Below, piece by piece: positions 33,827 through 42,738 of a stretch of 64,000 nucleotides of DNA. Under the pieces are notes generated by a model. The model had not been told where the DNA came from. It saw only the letters and a program-made list of their open reading frames with translations, and did not search any database. Both the position numbers and the translations under genes were made by a program. Each line of letters begins with the position of its first letter. The stretch's first letter is position 1. Source of the DNA: WHSW01 sp963846565 (GTDB lineage: Bacteria; Actinomycetota; Thermoleophilia; Solirubrobacterales; 70-9); the NCBI GenBank assembly GCA_963846565.1, contig CAWJWL010000001.1, forward strand, positions 186,001-250,000, written 5' to 3'.

Positions 33827-34813
33827 GTGTTGCTGCTCAGCCGGCCTGAGGTCGAGGAGCTTCTCGATCTAGACGAGCTCATCGACGAGCTGGGGGCCGC
33901 GATGGCCGACCTGAGCGCTGGCCGGGCCTCCGTGCCCCACCGTGTCGGCGCGCTCGTTCCCGAGCGGGACGGGCTGCTTGCCGCGATGCCCGGCTATACG
34001 CCGTCGGCCGGAGCACTCGCGAGCAAGCTGGTGACGCTCTTCCCCGGAAACGCGGGCACGGCGGTGCCCACACACCAGGCAGTGATCGCCGTCTTCGACC
34101 CCGACGATGGACGGCCTGAGGCGCTCCTCGATGGCACCGCGATCACCGCGATCCGCACCGGGGCCGGCTCCGCGCTCGCCACGCGGGTGCTCGCGCGCGA
34201 GGACGCGACGACCCTCGCGATCCTCGGCACCGGGGTTCAGGCTCGCTCGCACGCCCGCGCCGTGGTGCGTGTCCGGGCGTTCGAGGAGCTGCGCGTCGCC
34301 GGGCGCGACCGCGCGAAAGCCGAGGCATTGGCGGAGGAGCTTGTCGGCGAGCTCGATCTCGCGGTGGGCGCGGCCGCATCCTGGGAGGAGGCCTGCGACG
34401 GCGCGGACGTCGTCTGCGCGACCACCCATGCGCTCGAGCCGGTGGTGAGGCGCGAGTGGCTCACCCCGGGCGCGCACGTGACCTCGGTCGGCTACAACGT
34501 GGACGGGCGTGAGGTCGACGACGCCACCGTCGTCGACTCGCTCGTGGTGGTCGAGTCGCGCGCGGCCGCGCTGGCGCCTGTGCCGTCCGGGTCGAACGAC
34601 CTCCTCCAGCCGATCGAGCGGGGGCTGATCGACGCCGATCACGTCCACGCCGAGATCGGCGAGCTGATCGAAGGCCAGCGGCCCGGCCGCACCTCGGCAG
34701 AGCAGATCACGCTTTACAAGTCGGTCGGCGTCGCCGTGCAGGACGGCGTCGCCGCAGCCTTGGTGCTGCGAGCCGCCCGTGAGCGCGGTGCAGGGCGCGA
34801 AGTCGTGTTCTAA
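33827..34813 (+). CDS. Ornithine cyclodeaminase/mu-crystallin family protein
   Basis: A 328-residue NAD-dependent enzyme. The family core is visible: ASKLVTLFPGN (substrate-binding Lys), DGTAITAIRTGAGSALAT (Arg binding the carboxylate), the Rossmann motif LAILGTGVQARSH and HVTSVGYNVDGREVD. Members deaminate ornithine or act as imine reductases or amino-acid dehydrogenases; sequence alone does not choose. The start is GTG 33827. It is the first gene after a tRNA-Gly fragment and precedes paralogue C of the TPR-LuxR family on the same strand. Confidence 0.85.
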   Translation: MLLLSRPEVEELLDLDELIDELGAAMADLSAGRASVPHRVGALVPERDGLLAAMPGYTPSAGALASKLVTLFPGNAGTAVPTHQAVIAVFDPDDGRPEALLDGTAITAIRTGAGSALATRVLAREDATTLAILGTGVQARSHARAVVRVRAFEELRVAGRDRAKAEALAEELVGELDLAVGAAASWEEACDGADVVCATTHALEPVVRREWLTPGAHVTSVGYNVDGREVDDATVVDSLVVVESRAAALAPVPSGSNDLLQPIERGLIDADHVHAEIGELIEGQRPGRTSAEQITLYKSVGVAVQDGVAAALVLRAARERGAGREVVF

Positions 34814-34994
34814 GCGGTTGTATTGCGCCTCCGCTTTCGCATGCGAGCAGCAGCGGAGTTGCGCGGTCGCATCAACGCGGTGGCCACCAGCAGGGTGGCC
34901 ACCTGCTACCGGTCCCGGTAGCCGTCGGCGCGCCGGAAACTGGTAGACGAGTGCGGCAGGGACGCCGTGCACGTCTGGGCGTATCGTGACGCCG

Positions 34995-36626
34995 ATGGCC
35001 GTGGCCGACGGAGAAGAGCGCGCCCGCGGCTCGCTTGACGCGCTGACGTGGGGTGACGAGTACGCCGAACTATCGATGGCTCACCGCGAGGGGCAGTTGG
35101 ACGCCGAGGATCTCGAGCGCCTCGCAGTTGCCGCGTACATGGTTGGGAGAGCGAGCGATTGCGAAGACGCCTGGATGCTGGCGCACCGCGCGTGGTTGCG
35201 ACGTGGCGAAGCGGAACGCGCCGCACGCTGTGCGTTCTGGCACGCGCTCGGGCTCTTCTTCCGCGGCGACCTCGCACCGGCGATGGGGTGGGTCGCCCGC
35301 GGTGGGCGAGTGTTGGAGGAGAGCGATCGCGACTGTGTCGAGCGGGTCTGGCTGCAGATGCTGAAGGCCTTGCCGGTCCTGTTCGAGGGAGACGCAGACG
35401 CCGCATATCCGAGCTTCGTCGAGGCGGGGGAGATCGCCGTGCGCTTCGCGGATCCCGACGCGATTATGTTCTCGCGGCTCTGCCGCGGATACGCGCTGAT
35501 CCTGCGGGGACAGATCGCAGAGGGCATGGCGCTGCTTGACGAGACCATGGTCTCGGTCACAGCAGACGAGGTGGCGCCGATCCTTGCGGGGATCGCCTAT
35601 TGCCAGGTGATCGCCCTATGCCAAGAGGTATTCGACCAGCGGCGCGCGAGGGAGTGGACGGAGGCGCTCACGCGTTGGTGCGATTCACAGGCCGACCTGG
35701 TTCCGTTCCAGGGCAACTGCCTCGTTCATCGCTGCGAGATCTTCCAGTTGCAGGGCGCGTGGACGAACGCGTTCGATTCCGCACGGCGCGCGTGCGAGTG
35801 GCTCGCCGGTCCACCGGCATGGGACATGCTCGGATCGGCCTACTATCAGCGAGCAGAGATCCAGCGGCTGCGCGGCGAGCTCGGCGACGCTGAGGAGTCC
35901 TACCGTGAAGCCAGTCTGGCTGGACGCGACCCCGAGCCAGGGATGTCGTTGCTGCGCATGGCGCAGGGACGAATCGACCTCGCTCTCCCGGCGATCCGCC
36001 GGGCGCTGGAGGAGGCGCAGGATCCCGTCGCGCGGTCACGACTGCTTCCCGCTTGTGTCCAGGTCGTGCTTGAGGGCGATGACGTCGAGGCAGCGCGGGC
36101 GGCGGCCGATGAGCTTGCCGAGATCGCCGCGCAGTTCGACGCCCCGTACCTGAACGCTCTCGTGGCTGACGCAACCGGCGCCGTCCTCCTGGCGGAAGGC
36201 GCTCCACAGGCAGCTCTGTCGATCCTCCGTACGGCGCAGCGCTCCTGGCGCGATCTAGAGGCGCCGCACCAGGCGGCTTGCGTCCGCATGCTGATCGGGG
36301 TCGCCTGCCGCGCGCTCGGCGACGCCGCCACCGCCGAGCTCGAGTTCGAGGCGGCACGCAGCGCGTTCGACGAGTTGGGCGCCGCCCCTGACCTTGAGCG
36401 TCTCGCGCGTCTCGCCGGCTCGTCGCGCCCGGGAGGGTTGAGCCGGCGCGAGAGCGAGGTGCTCAGGCTCGTTGCCGCGGGCAAGACGAACCGCGCTATC
36501 GCGACCGAGCTGTTCATCAGTGAAAAGACGGTCGCGCGGCATGTCAGCAACATCTTCACCAAGCTGGGGCTCTCGTCCCGGACCGAGGCCGCCGCGTACG
36601 CGTACAAGCATGGCCTCGTCCGGTAG
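34995..36626 (+). CDS. TPR-LuxR regulator, paralogue C
   Basis: A 543-residue intact member of the TPR-LuxR trio. Helical repeats fill the first 470 residues (WTEALTRWCDSQADLVPFQG in the middle; SYREASLAGRDPEPGMSLLR), followed by a LuxR helix-turn-helix (LSRRESEVLRLVAAGKTNRA and SEKTVARHVSNIFTKLGL). GTG 34986 is an in-frame alternative start three codons upstream. It is the closest relative of the frameshifted paralogue A and shows what that gene would encode if intact. The methyltransferase gene 120 bases downstream, with its own strong ribosome binding site, is the presumed partner. Confidence 0.87.
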   Translation: MAVADGEERARGSLDALTWGDEYAELSMAHREGQLDAEDLERLAVAAYMVGRASDCEDAWMLAHRAWLRRGEAERAARCAFWHALGLFFRGDLAPAMGWVARGGRVLEESDRDCVERVWLQMLKALPVLFEGDADAAYPSFVEAGEIAVRFADPDAIMFSRLCRGYALILRGQIAEGMALLDETMVSVTADEVAPILAGIAYCQVIALCQEVFDQRRAREWTEALTRWCDSQADLVPFQGNCLVHRCEIFQLQGAWTNAFDSARRACEWLAGPPAWDMLGSAYYQRAEIQRLRGELGDAEESYREASLAGRDPEPGMSLLRMAQGRIDLALPAIRRALEEAQDPVARSRLLPACVQVVLEGDDVEAARAAADELAEIAAQFDAPYLNALVADATGAVLLAEGAPQAALSILRTAQRSWRDLEAPHQAACVRMLIGVACRALGDAATAELEFEAARSAFDELGAAPDLERLARLAGSSRPGGLSRRESEVLRLVAAGKTNRAIATELFISEKTVARHVSNIFTKLGLSSRTEAAAYAYKHGLVR

Positions 36627-36746
36627 GCGTTAGTGCACAGAATTACCCACGTCGCGACTCCGCGGAATTGGGTGTTTCGCCCGAAGTCAGGGCATCGCTC
36701 GCCGTCTACGGTCGTTTGCGGACACACCTACGGCGAGGAGGAAACG

Positions 36747-37607
36747 ATGAGTGCACGCCAGGGCGAAGCAACAACGGCGGAGGAGCACGTTGCGCCCCCA
36801 GAGGCCTGGGACGCGATCGCGGCGGGCCACGACCGGTACGTGGCTCCACAGGAGGTCGATCTGGCGAACGCGGCGCTCCGCCTCGCCGGGCTCGAGCCCG
36901 GCGAGCGTTTCCTCGACGTCGCGGCGGGGACGGGCGGTCTCAGCCTGCCGGCTGCACGCCTCGGGGCAGAGGTGCTCGCCACGGACTGGTCACCCGCGAT
37001 GATCGAGCGCTTCGAGGCATGCGTCAGCGAGCAGGGACTGAGCCACGCGGAGGGGCGCGTGATGGACTGTCACGCCCTCGATCTCCCGGACGACGGCTTC
37101 GACGTCACCGGGTCGCAGTTCGGGGTCATGCTCGTGCCCGACCAGGCGCGCGCGCTGCGCGAGATGGTTCGGGTGACGAGGCCCGGCGGCCGCGTGCTCG
37201 TGATCGCCTACGGTTTCCCCACCGAGCTCGAGTTTCTTCAGTTCTTCGTCGGCGCGTTGAAGGCCGTCGCTCCCGAGTTCCCCGGCCTGCCGGACGATCC
37301 ACCGCCGCTCGAGTTCCAGGTGTCCGACCCGGAGGTCTTGCGCGAGCGCCTGATCGATGGGGGACTCAAGGACGTCAGAGTCGAGCGCATGGCCGAGCGG
37401 GCGACGTTCTCCTCGGGGCAGGAGATGTGGGACTGGGTGCTGTACGGCAACCCGATCCCCGGCACGGTGATCGCGGATCTCGATCTCGCGGAGGAGCAGC
37501 AAGCGAGACTGCGCCAGATCCTCGACGGCATGCTCCGCGAGCGCGCCGGCGGGGACGGGCGAGCCGTCCTCACGAACGCGGTCAACGTCGGCGTCGGAAC
37601 GAAATGA
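36747..37607 (+). CDS. Class I SAM-dependent methyltransferase (UbiE-like)
   Basis: A 286-residue cytoplasmic methyltransferase. SAM motif I is FLDVAAGTGGLSLPAA near residue 52, followed by EVLATDWSPAMI, the motif II region DLPDDGFDVTGSQFGVMLVP and RVTRPGGRVLVIAYGF. The ATG at 36747 has GAGGAGGAA seven bases upstream; longer frames upstream read through non-coding DNA. It follows TPR-LuxR paralogue C. The substrate is a small molecule, but which one is not evident. Confidence 0.85.
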   Translation: MSARQGEATTAEEHVAPPEAWDAIAAGHDRYVAPQEVDLANAALRLAGLEPGERFLDVAAGTGGLSLPAARLGAEVLATDWSPAMIERFEACVSEQGLSHAEGRVMDCHALDLPDDGFDVTGSQFGVMLVPDQARALREMVRVTRPGGRVLVIAYGFPTELEFLQFFVGALKAVAPEFPGLPDDPPPLEFQVSDPEVLRERLIDGGLKDVRVERMAERATFSSGQEMWDWVLYGNPIPGTVIADLDLAEEQQARLRQILDGMLRERAGGDGRAVLTNAVNVGVGTK

Positions 37608-37753
37608 GCTCGGAACCGGTCGGCGCGCAGATGAGCGTACGCGTCGTAAGCGGGTGTGACGCCACACGCTCGCGAGCGGCGCCTACGCAACGAAACCGCC
37701 GATTCGCAGGAGAAGAGCGAGCAGCCGCAACCCGCCGCAAACCCTTGATCAAA

Positions 37754-37795
37754 TTGCCATGCAGAGGGTCGTGGGTTCGAGTCCCATCAGCCGCT
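37754..37795 (+). repeat. tRNA-Gly(GCC) 3' fragment (scar), copy 3
   Basis: TTGCCAT loop (anticodon GCC), T-arm GTGGGTTCGAGTCCCAT and acceptor strand CAGCCGCT, directly abutting the stop codon of the cupin gene. It is the most tRNA-like of the three copies in its 3' half. The segment between copies 2 and 3 (4.1 kb) holds exactly three genes: ornithine cyclodeaminase-like, TPR-LuxR and methyltransferase. Confidence 0.75.
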
Positions 37796-38326
37796 CTACG
37801 ACGTGCCCGCCTCGGACGACGCGTGCGCCGCCTGCTGCTGCGCCGCTTCGAACGGCGGGGGTCCCAGGAGCTCGATGCTCTCCGAGCGCTCCGCGACCTC
37901 CCGCAGTCGGGCCCAGTCCGCCGGCCGTGAAGCGTCCGCGACCGAATCGATCGGCTCGCCTGCGTCTCGGTAGAAGGCCTCTCCCGTCCCGGGCGTCTGC
38001 AGCGCGAGCACGTGCGCGGTCTCGGAGGTGACCATGAAGGCATGGGGGACACCACGCGGTATGCAGAGGAAGCCGCCCTGGCGAACACGATGCTGCTCGC
38101 CCTCGATGTCGACGAGCAGCTCGCCCTCGAGCACGTAGATCGCCTCGTCCTCATTCGGATGCAGGTGGAACGGGGTGGTCTTCCCGCGTTCCATCTCGTC
38201 CTCGAACATCAGGAACGCACCGCCGGTCTCCGCGGCGGTTGCCTTCCACCTGAACGTCCCGCCACCTGCGAACCACATCAGCTCGCCCTCGCCGTCCTGT
38301 CGGATGATCGGAACTGCGCCGCTCAT
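37796..38326 (-). CDS. Cupin-domain protein
   Basis: A 176-residue single-domain cupin. The two conserved motifs are TPFHLHPNEDEAIYVLEGEL (metal ligands His, His, Glu) and IPRGVPHAFMVTSE (His). A C-terminal alpha-helical extension follows (RLREVAERSESIELLGPPP). Such proteins bind small ligands or act as isomerases/dioxygenases. It is divergent from a TetR regulator with an operator-like repeat between them. Its stop codon is contiguous with the tRNA-Gly scar. Confidence 0.82.
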   Translation of the reverse strand: MSGAVPIIRQDGEGELMWFAGGGTFRWKATAAETGGAFLMFEDEMERGKTTPFHLHPNEDEAIYVLEGELLVDIEGEQHRVRQGGFLCIPRGVPHAFMVTSETAHVLALQTPGTGEAFYRDAGEPIDSVADASRPADWARLREVAERSESIELLGPPPFEAAQQQAAHASSEAGTS

Positions 38327-38343
38327 GGTGATCCTCCCAAGAT

Positions 38344-38378
38344 GGAACTCTAGTGCCCATGAAGGGTACTATAGTTCC
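38344..38378. promoter_or_regulatory. Operator-like inverted repeat between cupin and tetR
   Basis: GGAACTCTAGTG (38344-38355) and TACTATAGTTCC (38367-38378) are complementary at 10 of 12 positions with an 11-bp spacer. They fill the gap between the divergent cupin and TetR genes and probably form the TetR binding site. Confidence 0.6.
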
Positions 38379-38381
38379 GCC

Positions 38382-39047
38382 ATCGGCGCGAAGAGTCCAT
38401 ACGAGCTGACGGGCAGGACCAACCAGAAGGCCCGCACCCGCGTGGCGATGGTTGACGCGACCCGCCAGCTGCTCGCCCAGGGAACGCAGCCGACGGTCGA
38501 GCAGGCCGCGGCGCACGCCGGGATCTCCCGTACGACCGCGTACCGCTACTTCCCCAACCAGCGGGCGCTCCTGATCGCCAGCTATCCCGAGCTCGAGATG
38601 CCGTCACTACTCGACGCCGACGGCCCGGCCGACCCCGCGGCCCGGCTTGAACTGGTCACGGAGAGCGTCGCCCGCCAGCTGCTCGAGCACGAACTCGAGT
38701 TGCGCGCGATGCTGCGCCTCTCGCTCGAACTGCCGCCGCCGGACCCAGAGGAGCTTCCGCTGCGCCGGGGGCGGGTTATCGGCTGGCTCGAAGATGCATT
38801 GACGCCACTGAAGGGCCGCGTGCCCGCAGCGGAGCTGCGCCGGCTCGTGCTCGCCATCCGTGCAACCCTTGGCATCGAAGCGCTCGTCTGGCTTACGGAC
38901 GTCGGCGGCCTCACCGGTGAAGAAGCCGCCGATCTGATGCGCGCGTCGGCGCGCACGCTGCTGCGATCCGCGCTCGCCTCAGCTGATCTCGAAGAAGGTC
39001 TCGATCCCGTTGAGCATCAGCTGGATTCCGATCGTCGTGATCAGTAG
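38382..39047 (+). CDS. TetR-family regulator without an evident start codon
   Basis: The helix-turn-helix is clear (VDATRQLLAQGTQPTVEQAA, AHAGISRTTAYRYFPNQRAL), followed by a helical ligand domain of about 150 residues. The frame is open far upstream into the cupin gene, but between the operator repeat and the first HTH helix it contains no ATG, GTG or TTG. The natural N-terminus should be near 'xGAKSPYELTGRTNQKARTR', where codon 38382 is ATC. Either an ATC start, a base error or a lost start codon is involved. It is divergent from the cupin gene, its likely target. Confidence 0.75.
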   Translation: MGAKSPYELTGRTNQKARTRVAMVDATRQLLAQGTQPTVEQAAAHAGISRTTAYRYFPNQRALLIASYPELEMPSLLDADGPADPAARLELVTESVARQLLEHELELRAMLRLSLELPPPDPEELPLRRGRVIGWLEDALTPLKGRVPAAELRRLVLAIRATLGIEALVWLTDVGGLTGEEAADLMRASARTLLRSALASADLEEGLDPVEHQLDSDRRDQ

Positions 39048-39125
39048 GTCGCCGAAACTTGGCCGCGATCTGCATCGCTCGCATGCGACACTCCCTTCAG
39101 AGAATCAGAAGACGTGGAGGGCGCG

Positions 39126-39743
39126 GTGAGTTTTGCCTATCGGATCTTGTACGCGGTCGGCTTCACTCCCTGGGAACAGATGCTCCACCCTGAGATTGCA
39201 GGCCAGTACGCCGATCTCTTTGCGCGCGAGGAGGAAGGACGTGATCCGCCCTATGGCCGCGCGCTCGATCTCGGATGCGGGAGCGGGATCTGGGCGGTTG
39301 CGCTCGCTCAGCGTGGCTGGCAGGTCACGGGTGTCGACTTCGTCCCGAAGGCCCTCCACAGGGCGCGCGAGCGGGCGGAGCAGGCAGACGTCGAGGTCGA
39401 GTTCCTCGAAGGGGACGTGACGAGGCTCGACGCTGCCGGCGTCGGCTCCGGGTTCCAGCTCCTGCTCGACTTCCTCACCTTTCACGACGAGCTGTCGGAC
39501 GAGCAGCGAGCCGAAGAGGGCCGCGAAGTTACCGCGGCCGCCGCCCCAGGTGCCACGCTGCTGCTGTTGAGCTGGAAGCCGGCACGCCGCACACTGTTTC
39601 CGCGGGGTGCGAGCCGCGAGGACATCCAAGCTGCCTTCCCCGAGTGGAGCCCGATCGACGATCAAGCGGTGGAGCTCCCGTCCGGCGTGCCCGGCTATGT
39701 GAAGCGGGCCGAGCCACGGTTCTACCGGTTGCGGCGCGAGTAG
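39126..39743 (+). CDS. Class I SAM-dependent methyltransferase (small)
   Basis: About 205 residues with SAM motif I ALDLGCGSGIWAVALAQRGW near residue 54, VTGVDFVPKAL and the motif LLLDFLTFHDEL. The N-terminal VSFAYRILYAVGFTPWEQ is typical of a thiopurine-methyltransferase-like group in actinobacteria. GTG 39126 is preferred over GTG 39114 because GGAGGG lies just before it. It converges on the LAL regulator at 39851; an arm-like repeat lies between them at 39786. Confidence 0.78.
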   Translation: MSFAYRILYAVGFTPWEQMLHPEIAGQYADLFAREEEGRDPPYGRALDLGCGSGIWAVALAQRGWQVTGVDFVPKALHRARERAEQADVEVEFLEGDVTRLDAAGVGSGFQLLLDFLTFHDELSDEQRAEEGREVTAAAAPGATLLLLSWKPARRTLFPRGASREDIQAAFPEWSPIDDQAVELPSGVPGYVKRAEPRFYRLRRE

Positions 39744-39785
39744 ACGCCAACGGCCCACCCCGGCGGGCCAGCACCGGGCTCCGGT

Positions 39786-39810
39786 GCAACACGGGGGCAA
39801 CAGAACGTCC
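39786..39810 (+). repeat. Arm-like direct repeat, copy 3
   Basis: This 25-base block equals the block at 13018-13042 except for one base and contains GCAACA twice with an 11-bp period. Unlike the other copies, no tRNA fragment is visible within 150 bases on either side. It may mark the end of a third decayed element whose core site was deleted. Confidence 0.5.
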
Positions 39811-39850
39811 GTAAGCGTCGCGAAAGCGGCGCCGCCCGCGGGTGGAGTCC

Positions 39851-42712
39851 TCACGTCCCACCTTGATGCGGCGGAGAACCCTCGAGGACTGCGTCGAGCT
39901 CACCTCGCGATCTGATCTCCAGCTTCCGGTAGGTGCTCGTCAGGTGGGTCTGAACGGTCCGAATGGTGACGAACAGCTCCTGGGCGATCTCGGGGTTCGT
40001 CATTCCCGCGGCAGCCATGCGGGCGACGCGGAGCTCGCTCGGCGTCAGCGCGTCGACGCCGGTGCGGACGGCGCGGCGCGGGCGGGCCCCGGTCGCGACG
40101 AGCTCTTCACGAGCACGCGCCGCAAGGACGGTGGCGCCGCAGCGGTGGGCCTTGTCGAGCGCGGCATAAAGGGGCTCGCGTGCCTCCGATCGCCGACCAT
40201 CGCGCCGGATCGCCGCCCCGAGCTCAAAGAGGGAGCGGGCATGCTCGAGCTCGCACCCTGAGCGCTCGGCCAGGGCAACGCTTTCGCGCAGCAGGTCAGG
40301 CTCCCCCGCCAGCAGACCAAGAGTCCGCGTCGAGGCCGCCAGCGCGCCGGGCGCTCCCCACCGCCGGGCAAGCTCGAGGTCGGTCTCGGCAACCGCCCGT
40401 GCCTCCTCCGCCTCTCCCGTTCTCCACAGCGCCGACGCAAGCAGCGGGCGATACGGAAACATCGCGGGGTTCCAGGCGTTCCAGCGCGCCTCGCCCTCCT
40501 GCAGCTTGCGGAGCTCGGCGATCGCCTGCTCGATCTCGCCCTGCGAGAAGCGCAATCGAGCGCGCGCCAGATGTGCCCAGCCCGCCATGAACGTGACGCG
40601 CCCTGCCTCGGCGGCCACTGCCAACAGGTCCTCCGGGTCGTCCGCGGCCCCCCGCTCGGCGAGCGCCTCTGCCAGAGGCCAGCTCGCGAGCAGCGCAGCC
40701 GGAATCGCTATCTCGCGGCCCAGCTCGACAGCACGCCGGGCGTCGGCCTCCGCCTCGCGCATCGCTCCCTGCTTCATGCGAAGCAGGGCTGACACCGTCA
40801 GCGCTCGCACGAACACGAGGGGGTCGGCCTCACGTACGGCGCGCTCCATGACCGCCGCCACGACCGACTCGGCCTCGGTGAACCCCTCCGCGAAGATCAG
40901 TGGGTAGGCGGCGTTCGTCCACACCGAGGAGAAGGGCCCGCGGTCGTCGAGCAGGCCTCGATCGAGGGCTCGCCAAGCCAGCATTCGAACCCGCTCGGCG
41001 CTTTCCCCGCGGATGCATGCACTGGTTGCGAACGCCGTCAGCAGGGAGCGCTCCCCAGGGGTGCGGCCGTCGACATCGGGGTCACTGGCATCCAGCCGCG
41101 CGGAGACCTCCTGATAGGTCTCCGGCAGCATCATCGCGCACTGGAAGAGCTCTCCCTCGAGGCGCATCCCGAGCTCGGGGTCCGCTCCCGCCAGGCCATC
41201 CGCGGCCTCGCGCAGCAGCGTCACTGCGGGCTCGTAATCGCCCGCCGACATCCGCGCCATCGCCAGCAGGCGCGTCGCCCGAACCCGCTCGTCGCTTCGA
41301 TGGATCGAGTCCCGGCCCGCGTCGAGGTGCGCGACCGCCCGCTGGGGATCTCCCGCCCGCAGCTCGACCTCGCCCAGCTGGAGTTCCAGCGCGGCGCGCA
41401 CGTCGACATCGAGCGCTTCGGCGAGGGCCCTGCGCAGGTAGGTCGCGGCCGTCGCCGGGTCGCCTTTGGTAGCGGCCGTGTGTGCGGCGCGGCTGAGGGT
41501 TTCGACGAAGTCGGGCACGCCGCCCGGGGGCGCCGAGAGCAGGTGAACGGCGATCTCCTCCTCGGAGGCGCGCTCGCCCCGCAGGAGCTCAGCCGCGCGC
41601 TGGTGCAGGCCGGCGCGCTCGAGCGGTGCGATCCCCTCCCGCACTGCCTCCCGCACCAGTGGATGGGTGAACTCGAGCACGGTCCCCGGGGCGAGCACGC
41701 CCCGCGCGACCAGGGCATCCGCGGCGGCAGAAGCCTTGTCCTCGTCCAGCTCCGCGAGGGTGGCTGCCCGTGTCAGCGGAACGTCGGTGCCGAGGACGGC
41801 GACGGCGCGGGCAAGCGCCTCGGACGCCTCGTCGAGCGGTCCGATCCGGCGAGTGATCACGGCCGCGCTCGAGTCGGTTGTCAGGTTGCGTCCCTCCGCG
41901 ATCCCGGCGGCGGCGAGGCGGCAGAGGAACGGGTTGCCGCCGGTCGAGTCGAACACCGAGCGAGCAACGTCGTCCGCCGCGTCCTCGAGCACCGCCTCGA
42001 GCAAGGTGCCGACCGCCTGCGGACTCAGCAAGCCCGGCATCACCTGCGTCACACCCCGCAAGCCGACGACCTGGTCGAGGGCGACCGGATCGGGTGACTC
42101 GACGGTCGGGCGTGTGGCGACTATGACCGCGATCGGGTGCGCGTCCAGTCGCCGCTGCAGGTAGGCGAGGAATCGCAGCGAGGCGGCGTCGGACCAGTGC
42201 AGATCGTCGACCAGCAACAGGCACGGGCGGCGCTCGGACAGATTCGCGGCGAGCCAGTAGAGCCCGTGGAGAACGGCGTGGCTCTCCTCGAACTCCGGCA
42301 CCGCCGAATGGGCTTCCAGGCCGAGGGGCGCCGTCGCCCGCGCGGCGGGACCGCCGAGCAGGGCTCGGCGGTCGGCCGATGAGAGCTCGGCCACGGGACG
42401 CTCGAAAAGCTGTCGTGTGACGCCGAAGCCGTAGTCGCGCTCGAGTTCGCCTCCGCGAGCAGCGAGCGTCAGAAACCCGCTTGCCTGCGCCTCCTGCCGG
42501 GCGACGGAAAGAAGGCTGCTCTTGCCGATCCCGGCGGGCCCGATTACCGCGGTCATCGTGCCGTCGCCGTTGACGGCGCCCTCGAGTTGCTCCCGCAGGA
42601 TCCCGATCTCGCCCTCGCGCTCGAGCAGGTCGAGCGCCCTTCGGGGTCGAGGGGAAAAGTCTTCGTCCCCTTGCACGATGCGAATACTCGCGGCTGGGCT
42701 CGAGGATCGCAT
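39851..42712 (-). CDS. LAL-type LuxR regulator (AAA ATPase, TPR-like, LuxR HTH)
   Basis: A 953-residue regulator with an N-terminal AAA ATPase (Walker A GPAGIGKSSLLS near residue 59; Walker B CLLLVDDLHWSDA), a long helical repeat region and a C-terminal LuxR helix-turn-helix (LTPSELRVARMAAAGMTNPE and IRTVQTHLTSTYRKLEI). It shares its layout with 22504-25386 and motifs such as VLHGLYWLxANLxERxP, so the two are paralogues. It is divergent from the flavoprotein gene at 42739, only 26 bases away, which is the likely target. The true start may lie a few codons inside to leave room for promoters. Confidence 0.9.
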   Translation of the reverse strand: MRSSSPAASIRIVQGDEDFSPRPRRALDLLEREGEIGILREQLEGAVNGDGTMTAVIGPAGIGKSSLLSVARQEAQASGFLTLAARGGELERDYGFGVTRQLFERPVAELSSADRRALLGGPAARATAPLGLEAHSAVPEFEESHAVLHGLYWLAANLSERRPCLLLVDDLHWSDAASLRFLAYLQRRLDAHPIAVIVATRPTVESPDPVALDQVVGLRGVTQVMPGLLSPQAVGTLLEAVLEDAADDVARSVFDSTGGNPFLCRLAAAGIAEGRNLTTDSSAAVITRRIGPLDEASEALARAVAVLGTDVPLTRAATLAELDEDKASAAADALVARGVLAPGTVLEFTHPLVREAVREGIAPLERAGLHQRAAELLRGERASEEEIAVHLLSAPPGGVPDFVETLSRAAHTAATKGDPATAATYLRRALAEALDVDVRAALELQLGEVELRAGDPQRAVAHLDAGRDSIHRSDERVRATRLLAMARMSAGDYEPAVTLLREAADGLAGADPELGMRLEGELFQCAMMLPETYQEVSARLDASDPDVDGRTPGERSLLTAFATSACIRGESAERVRMLAWRALDRGLLDDRGPFSSVWTNAAYPLIFAEGFTEAESVVAAVMERAVREADPLVFVRALTVSALLRMKQGAMREAEADARRAVELGREIAIPAALLASWPLAEALAERGAADDPEDLLAVAAEAGRVTFMAGWAHLARARLRFSQGEIEQAIAELRKLQEGEARWNAWNPAMFPYRPLLASALWRTGEAEEARAVAETDLELARRWGAPGALAASTRTLGLLAGEPDLLRESVALAERSGCELEHARSLFELGAAIRRDGRRSEAREPLYAALDKAHRCGATVLAARAREELVATGARPRRAVRTGVDALTPSELRVARMAAAGMTNPEIAQELFVTIRTVQTHLTSTYRKLEIRSRGELDAVLEGSPPHQGGT

Positions 42713-42738
42713 CGTCAGCGATCCGGAGGAAGCCTGAG

